Position numbers and translations under genes: made by a program | NCBI RefSeq assembly: GCF_011075055.1 | Contig: NC_058153.1 | Span: 12,710,001 to 12,774,000, forward strand | Direction: 5' to 3' | DNA: 64,000 nt | From: Mangifera indica | Taxonomy: Eukaryota > Streptophyta > Magnoliopsida > Sapindales > Anacardiaceae | The notes under the pieces: model-generated | What the model saw: the letters and a program-made list of their open reading frames with translations, nothing else | Told to the model about the DNA's origin: nothing | Database searches by the model: none | Shown: positions 57,640-64,000 of the stretch, one piece after another | Numbering within the stretch: the stretch's first letter is position 1 | Layout: every line of letters starts with the position of its first letter

Positions 57640-59776
57640 AAACAAACGCTGCAAATATATAAAAGTCCTATTCAACACTATCATATGAAAATATGTCAAA
57701 GTACACATGATTTCATATCCCTTGACTTCAATCTACAGCCACATTCCTAGTGAAGCTATGCACAGAGTTAATTCTTCCACCAATTAAGAAATTTATGCAG
57801 CTAAGGCTCCACAGTTGACCACTTGAGTTGTCAATAAAATATGTTTCAATAACCATAAGGGTTATCCATGCTTAATTAAATGTGGGCAAATAAGGACCAC
57901 AAATCATAGAAAAAAAGATGGTTCTGAGGATAATCAACCACATGAACAGTATAGAACTTCATCAAGACTTTTTTATTCAGCTCATCACTGATTATACCAG
58001 AAATAAATACTAGTTAACTGGTATGCAAGGAAAATATCCAACCCACCACCAAAAAACTCAACCTTATTAGCTGAATTTTGTATATTATGAGACCTGTGAT
58101 ATGAATCAATATGTCACCTAGACTTCCTCACATTATTAAATGAACTAATAATGGCATCAGAACATGAAAAGAATGACATCAACCTGTCAAGCAACACTAA
58201 CTTGTTCAGTGAATTCATTTAAATTAAAACTAATGGAACTCAACATTTAGTTTAACAAGATCACTAGTATGAGTCAACCTGTTATCCAGTGGAAATAGGG
58301 GACATTATTACGACAAGTCAAAAACAAACTACCATTAAGAAATTCAGTTTCAAAGTGAGCCAATACATGGAAATTGCCTAAGATCATATCTTCAAAAGGC
58401 AAATATCTAAATCAATACCATGAAATTTATTATCAGTGAGGATTGCAAGTTAAAAGAGCACCTAATTGAAGAGGGAAGACAACCCAAAACAGGAAGCAAA
58501 AGTCTAAAATCTAGACTGAACAAATACAAATTGATTAACAAGTCCCCTTATGTGTCCCAATTAAATTTTATACTCAACAAGTTCCTTAAATCCTTCTTTA
58601 ATGGCTAATCTTCCATGATAACAGCTCATTCATATTGAAACTACCCCATCAAGGGGAAAAAGATTAATTGCATCTAAACTTAGAACAAATCCACCAAATA
58701 AATCACATAAAATCAGAAGAATATTGCTGCATAATACATGTGGAAACAAAGCTAACATGAAAAGATATTAGCGGGTAAACTTACCTAATTTGCTCCAGGA
58801 AATAGAAGTTGTTTGTTGTTATCCCCCAGAACCAAACAACAAATGGTGCTGGAAACAAAAACAGACCTAATTTGCTCCTGCCCTAAGAAGGAAACAAAAT
58901 AAGAGTCGACAAAAATCGGCGTGCCCAGAGAAGGGATTCCCAACCTGTACAAGAAGATTGCCTTCTTGGGAAACATCATTCATGGCTACAAAGTCGAGCA
59001 TATTTTCCCAGAACTGAAAGCAGACCATTTTTCTCATTTTAGGGATAGTAAATATCGAGTCAAAGTTACAAAAGTTTTCATGTCAACCAAATCCAGATCA
59101 CAAAGACGAAGCAAAAACATAAGGTAGGGAAGCTGCAACACATAAAAGAAAACAAAATTAAACAGATATCAGCAAGATTCACAAAAAGCAAAAACTTAAG
59201 AACTTTCGAGAGAAAACCCAAGCTAAAAAGAGGAGAAAATACCCAAAATTGGATGTCAAAAAAAAAAAAAAGAGAAAAAGGAAGAAGAAGAGGGTTTTGA
59301 ATTTGATAAGCAAAGAAGAAGGAGAAAATGAGAAAGAATATAAAAATTCCAAAAGAAAATTATAGTTTTCCGTTAAAGTATAAACAGTCACCAAGCGTAC
59401 CTTCAAGTAGCTCTTCCTCTTCAAAGACAGATAGAGGACCATGGAAAGTCACGCTTTCCAATTTCAAGCTCCAGCACATATTATTCTTATTATTATAAAA
59501 TAAGATTAACGTACATATATACATATTCATCAAATCAATTAAATACGATCTTAAGTCAATTTTAGCTTCTCTCTTCATGTTGAAGAGCTCAACCCTCAAT
59601 GTGTGACTTCTGTTCCTTCTTCATTTTCTTCTCAGTTTTAACACTCAATATTGAGATAAGTCAAGAGCTCTATAGAAGCATATTTAGAGAGAAAAGCGAA
59701 CGTGAAGAGATATAAGCGGAAGAAAAAATTTCAGTAGTCTGGGTTGTAAAGACGAGAGAGACGTGAAGAGTTTTGA
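57640..59776 (-). pseudogene. MIR156 primary-transcript region linked to a broken hairpin
   Basis: Fourth module of this type, nearly identical to 33880-36042. It keeps donor-like GTACGC after CTACTTGAAG (near 59402), the T-rich tract near 59265 and the downstream exon-like blocks. A 79-residue minus-strand frame at 59360-59599 runs through the donor-like site and is not kept in sister copies. Confidence 0.4.
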
Positions 59777-59836
59777 GCTGACAGAAAGAGCGTTAGCACG
59801 CACCCGCAAAGGTATTTTCTCATACAATTGCCTGCG
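59777..59836 (-). pseudogene. MIR156 hairpin remnant: loop and 3' arm only
   Basis: As at 36043: GTGCTAACGCTCTTTCTG star-like arm and loop retained, mature arm replaced after GCCTGCGT. The identity of this drifted arm in both copies shows that the damage came before the last duplication. Confidence 0.78.
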
Positions 59837-60060
59837 TTTGCAGCCAAGAAGGTGTTTTAGGAACTGTTTTTGGTGTTGCCAAGTTTGAAAATGAAGAAAC
59901 ACCCCATAATCAATTGGGCAAAGAGAGAGAGAGAGAATGGAGTTCTTGTTAAGTTAGAATAAGACAATGCGCGGACGGAAAAAATTGGTTCGTCTGAAAG
60001 GGCACCTGTCATTGAGCTATTCTTGGCACATGGAAAGTTTGGCACCATCTCCTTTAATTT
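59837..60060. other. Sequence replacing the MIR156 5' arm
   Basis: Shared with 11875-12125 and 36104-36330, with a shorter GA run (AAAGAGAGAGAGAGAATG). It includes the empty target site for the MITE found at 36331. Confidence 0.4.
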
Positions 60061-61270
60061 TTATGAGGGATCTTAATTAGAAAAAAAACATCTATTTACA
60101 ACAAAAATTAATTAAATTGTTAATGTCCAAAAAAAAAAACCAACTGCTCATTAGAAATATTCATATTTATAATTATTTAATAAAATATTTAATATATATA
60201 ATTTTATATATATATTTAATATCTTTAATATTATTGATTTGAACAACCAATTGATTGATCAAACTCTAAACAAATCGTTTGATTTAGTTAATGTCTGCTT
60301 TGAATATAAAAGCATTGCTAGTGAGTATTTGATATTTCATATAATCAATTTTTCCTTCAAAAAAGTTTTTTCGATGTTGATCATGGCTAACTTTCATAGA
60401 ACTATTGAAATTTTGAACCATAAATATCAACAATATTATCAACAATATTCTTGACATTGGGAATATTACAAAAATTTAAAATACAATATAATATTATATG
60501 AAATTCAATCTATGAAATGACTCATAATTTACATATATCAATTAAAATTTTAACAATAAAACTATGTAAACCCAAATTTAAGTATATAATTGACTATTCA
60601 ATTGATATGTTATGTGATTAAATAATTTTGAATTAAAGATAAAATAATACATAATTATATAATAATATATTATATGAATATTCAATTAAATACTTAAAAC
60701 TAGATGCACATAATATTTTTCAAATACTTATCACACTTTATTAATAAATTAGTCATAGAAAAAAATTAAATAATTAAGTCTTGAACAAAACATCAACAAT
60801 GCTAATGAAATATATGGAACCATATTGTAATATAAATTACAAGTTCAAATAGGTCATTATTTTTTAATACTATAATCACATCATTCTTAATTGTAATTAA
60901 AACCATATTTAAGGGTTTTGAGTCAGATTCTATTGATGAGTATGGGTTATTTGAGTCAAGTTAAGCCTAAACAAAGGCAGATCAAACTTGCTTGAAATGA
61001 AATGATAAGTGCAAATTCAATTTTAAACCAGTTTGAATGGTAAATAGTGACACAAGAAAAAAAAAGTTATGCTAAAAAAATAGAAGAAGAAGAATCATCA
61101 AAAAAAAATTATCAGGAAAAAGAGCTATGATGAAAAATTGTTGATGAACCCAAACACAAGCTAAACATGCATTTGAGCCCAAACTAACTTGGCTAGAATC
61201 CACTTCTAGTAGGATAGTTCATATTTATGAGAGAAAGTTTACCAGTTATATAATAATTATTAACAATTTC
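60061..61270. other. AT-rich spacer with decayed palindromic repeat; no gene seen
   Basis: Homologous to 36509-37740. The old palindromic repeat lies at about 60549-60715. No coding sequence recognised. Confidence 0.45.
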
Positions 61271-61397
61271 AAGAATGTTATGAGGATTGATTTAGCACCT
61301 CATGCTCAGCACATGCAATTATCTCCAAGAAGAATAAATGTAGAAATAAATTCCAGAAAGAGATACAATTTCATATATAGGCATCATGCACAGCAAA

Positions 61398-61437
<40 letters not shown>

Positions 61438-62516
61438 GTATGTATGTATGTATTTATGTATATATGAAATTCCAATTCAATACTCTAATGTCAAAGCACA
61501 CATGATTTCTTATCCCTTGTCATCAATCTGCAGCCACATTCCTCATGAAGCTATGCAAATACTTAAATTCTTGCACCAATTAAGAAATTAAAGTAGCAAT
61601 TTTTAATATGTATGACATTTTTAAAGCAAAAAATTCAATGGTAATCTATGAACTTAAACATTTACATGAAATTTTATTTATCAAGGATGAAAATATTGGA
61701 GAATGTATAAATTCAGGATTCTATATATTATAATCACAAAGAAAATGAAGTTCCACTTTCATCCACTTGAGATGACAATGAAATATGTTTAAACAACCAT
61801 AAGGGTTATCTATGCCTAATCAAACTTGAGCAAATAATCATAGAAAAAAGAAAAGGGTCTGAGGACAATAAGCCACAAGAACACCGTAGAACTTCATCAA
61901 GACTTTTTCATTAACAAGTATGCATGAAAAATCCCAACCCACCTACCAAAAAACTCAACCTTATTAACTGAATTTTGCATATTATAAGACCTGTGATATG
62001 ACTCAATATGTCATCTGGAATTCCTAACATTATTAAATAAACTAGTAATGGCATCAGAACTTGAAAAAATTGACACCAACCCGCAAACCAACTCAAACTT
62101 GTTCAGTGAATTCATTTGAACTAAAACTAGTGGTGCTCAAAATTTAGTTAAAAAAGATCACAAGTATGAGTCAACGTGTTATCCAATGGAAATAGGGAAC
62201 ATTATTATAGCAAGTCAAAAACAAACTAATAATAAGAAAGTCAGTTTCTAAGTGAGCCAACACATGGAAATTGCATAAGATCACATCTTCAAAAGGAAAA
62301 TATGTAAATTAATCCCACGAAATTTATCATCATTGAAGATGCAAGTTAAAAAAGTACTTAACTGAAGGGGGAAGAAAACCCAAAATCAGAAGCAAAAGTC
62401 TAAAATCTAGGGTGAACAAATACAATTCTGTTGCAAATTGATTAACAATTCCCCTTTGTGTGCCCATTAAATTTTATGCTCAACAAGTTTCTTAAATCCT
62501 TCTTTAATGGCTAATC
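61271..62516 (-). pseudogene. Partial duplicate of the 3' portion of the MIR156 locus
   Basis: Equivalent to 37741-38917, ended by the same deletion junction. It keeps a 60-base stretch (near 61730-61790) that the third unit has lost. The plus-strand frame at 61280-61591 is mostly the CA microsatellite translated as His-Thr and is not a gene. Confidence 0.4.
61401..61463. repeat. Compound microsatellite (CA)n(TA)n(TGTA)n
   Basis: About 13-14 CA units followed by TA and TGTA/TATG units. Homologous to 37855-37918 with one extra TGTA. Confidence 0.9.
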
Positions 62517-63741
62517 TAACCTATACGACAATAAATTATCACCTAACCTAAAAGCTTAAGCTAGTTGATAGATAAAAAAGATTAGCTTCTTAGGTTTACA
62601 ATATTGCAAGATTGTCTCTATTAAGTTAATACTTGACCTAAAATAAGCTTAAAAGATAAGTCTCCAAGGATTTACAATATTGTATAATTCCTTCAGTTAG
62701 GTTCACATTAACTCTAAAAAGCTTTTGCTTTAACATTATATGACCACTTAACCCTAACATTCAAGCTAGTAGGTAGAGGTTTAACATTAATATTAAAATC
62801 TCAACCTTCAATGTGAAAATACAAGTCTTTATGTATGTTTCTGGAAGTGGATACATACCCCTGCTAAATATCTTATGAAACCATTCAAGCTTTAGACTAG
62901 ATTCACAAAACATGAAAAATGATTTTCCTTCAATGTTGCATTGACAGAGAAATGATTTCAGTAAAAGTTTTTTACATCCTAATTAGAATTTAAGCACAAA
63001 TGCCAATGACCAACTTTTTGTCATAAAGATGCAACATTCAAAACAAAAAAAAAAAAACTATATATCTTAATAATGAATACAAATCTATGTACTAAAAATG
63101 ATATGTCATTATAAAATTGAATAATTTTAAATTAGAATTCAAACATAATTCGATCATATAGTAATATATAGTCATTAATACGCATATTTGTAATCAATGT
63201 TAGTTACATAGTCTTACTCCTTTTAGAGAGTAAACAAACATCCTCTTGCAATTAATGAATAAAAAATTTATACTAAAATCTTTAGAGATCAAATGAAAAT
63301 CAACTTGAGAAGCATCGTACAAGACCACAAGTCAAGCATGGCTTACTTTGGTAACGATTGTTGACATAATAGCTCACCCAAAATCAACCTAATAGATGGT
63401 TATAGTTTGACATATGAACTATGTATATGGTAAAGTTTAATAAATACTTGCTGTAAAATGAAAATTTAGATTTGTTTTACCTTGTGAAATACTAAATTAA
63501 ATTGAGAAAGCCTAGAACTAGTTTACAAAAAATGATTTTAAGATATTATATAAGTTCTAAATAAACTTAACTAATTAGAGATATATTTATCTATTTCCAC
63601 AACATAAATTTCATTAAAATAGTATGTGTCATTTTTTAATCATCAAAAACACACCTCATTTACATTGAAACAGAAATGACAAGCAATAATGTGGTTTGAG
63701 GCACATAAAGTTCACAAAATGACAAATTGAACAATATTTGT
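62517..63741. repeat. LTR-flanking repeat (LTR deleted) with palindromic MITE (63064-63222)
   Basis: Begins at the same MIR156-like/repeat fusion as 38918. The foldback MITE is in the standard place. No gene seen. Confidence 0.48.
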
Positions 63742-63930
63742 TACTAAAACAAATATTTAATTTAGAGAAGATTTTAGTTTTGTCCTATAATGATCAATTT
63801 AGGGGATGAAATTTTAATTTTGTCCACCAAAGTATCTCACCTAATTTTAGAAATGAAACATTTAAAATTATTTTCAGTTTTAACCAAGAGTTATCATTTT
63901 AGGGGACAAGATTTTAATTTCTTTCATCTT
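63742..63930 (+). mobile_element. CACTA-like transposon end, shorter form
   Basis: Terminus TACTAAAACAAATATTTAAT and one and a half subterminal units, as at 40139. The window ends shortly after. Confidence 0.45.
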
Positions 63931-64000
63931 TTATGAAATTGTTGTTGTATGTACATTAAAAGGAGATTGCCCTTTGATTATCATTTAATTGTTAGTGATA

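Noticed and set aside
61280..61591. 103-residue plus-strand frame with a His-Thr run
   Set aside because: The run is the (CA)n microsatellite translated. The third unit, with the same repeat, is not open across it.
1..64000. CRISPR array, rRNA or bacterial-type operon
   Set aside because: Repeats are kilobase-scale or microsatellites, with no short repeat-spacer series. No rRNA sequence was recognised, and the composition is plant nuclear.

Overview
The window is nuclear DNA of a flowering plant, most likely a dicot. It is strongly AT-rich, has no dense open reading frames, is full of decayed plant transposons (Tekay/Del-type Ty3-gypsy, short LTRs with an initiator-Met-tRNA-type primer site, palindromic MITEs, CACTA-like ends), and contains plant-specific microRNA and AP2/B3 sequences. 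I could not place it to genus. I found no intact protein-coding gene; nearly all short open frames here are chance frames in spliced non-coding transcripts, introns or repeats.

The main content is a tandem segmental array whose repeat unit is about 24 kb. Unit boundaries, taken at a common landmark, lie at about 1, 11,113, 35,310 and 59,050. The two complete units (11,113-35,309 and 35,310-59,049) are about 95-97% identical in the short stretches I compared by eye. The first unit is cut to 11 kb by two internal deletions (junctions near 4,170 and 7,440), and the fourth runs off the right edge. Each full unit reads, left to right: (P) a truncated MIR156 locus, an AT-rich spacer, a second partial copy of that locus, an LTR fragment, a MITE, a CACTA-like end and a complete MIR156 locus; (R) an AT-rich repeat, a Tekay gypsy fragment with its 3' LTR, an AP2/B3 (RAV-type) pseudogene, and two tandem 3.5-kb submodules with MITEs and an LTR; (Q) a CACTA-like end, a coding-like exon remnant and the 3' part of the next truncated MIR156 locus.

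The functional candidates are two intact miR156 precursor hairpins on the minus strand (19,392-19,480 and 42,737-42,825). Each sits at the head of a gene-like region with splice-like signals on the same strand. Both share a 2-base GC expansion that changes the penultimate base of the mature 20-mer. Four further copies (at 720, 11,813, 36,043 and 59,777) keep only the miR156* arm. So intact and broken precursors alternate along the array, and the first unit lost its intact copy by deletion. miR156 represses SPL transcription factors and sets juvenile phase, so copy number here could bear on dosage. The RAV-type AP2/B3 pseudogenes (about 25.4-25.9 kb and 48.8-49.3 kb) carry a stop and frameshifts and are probably dead.
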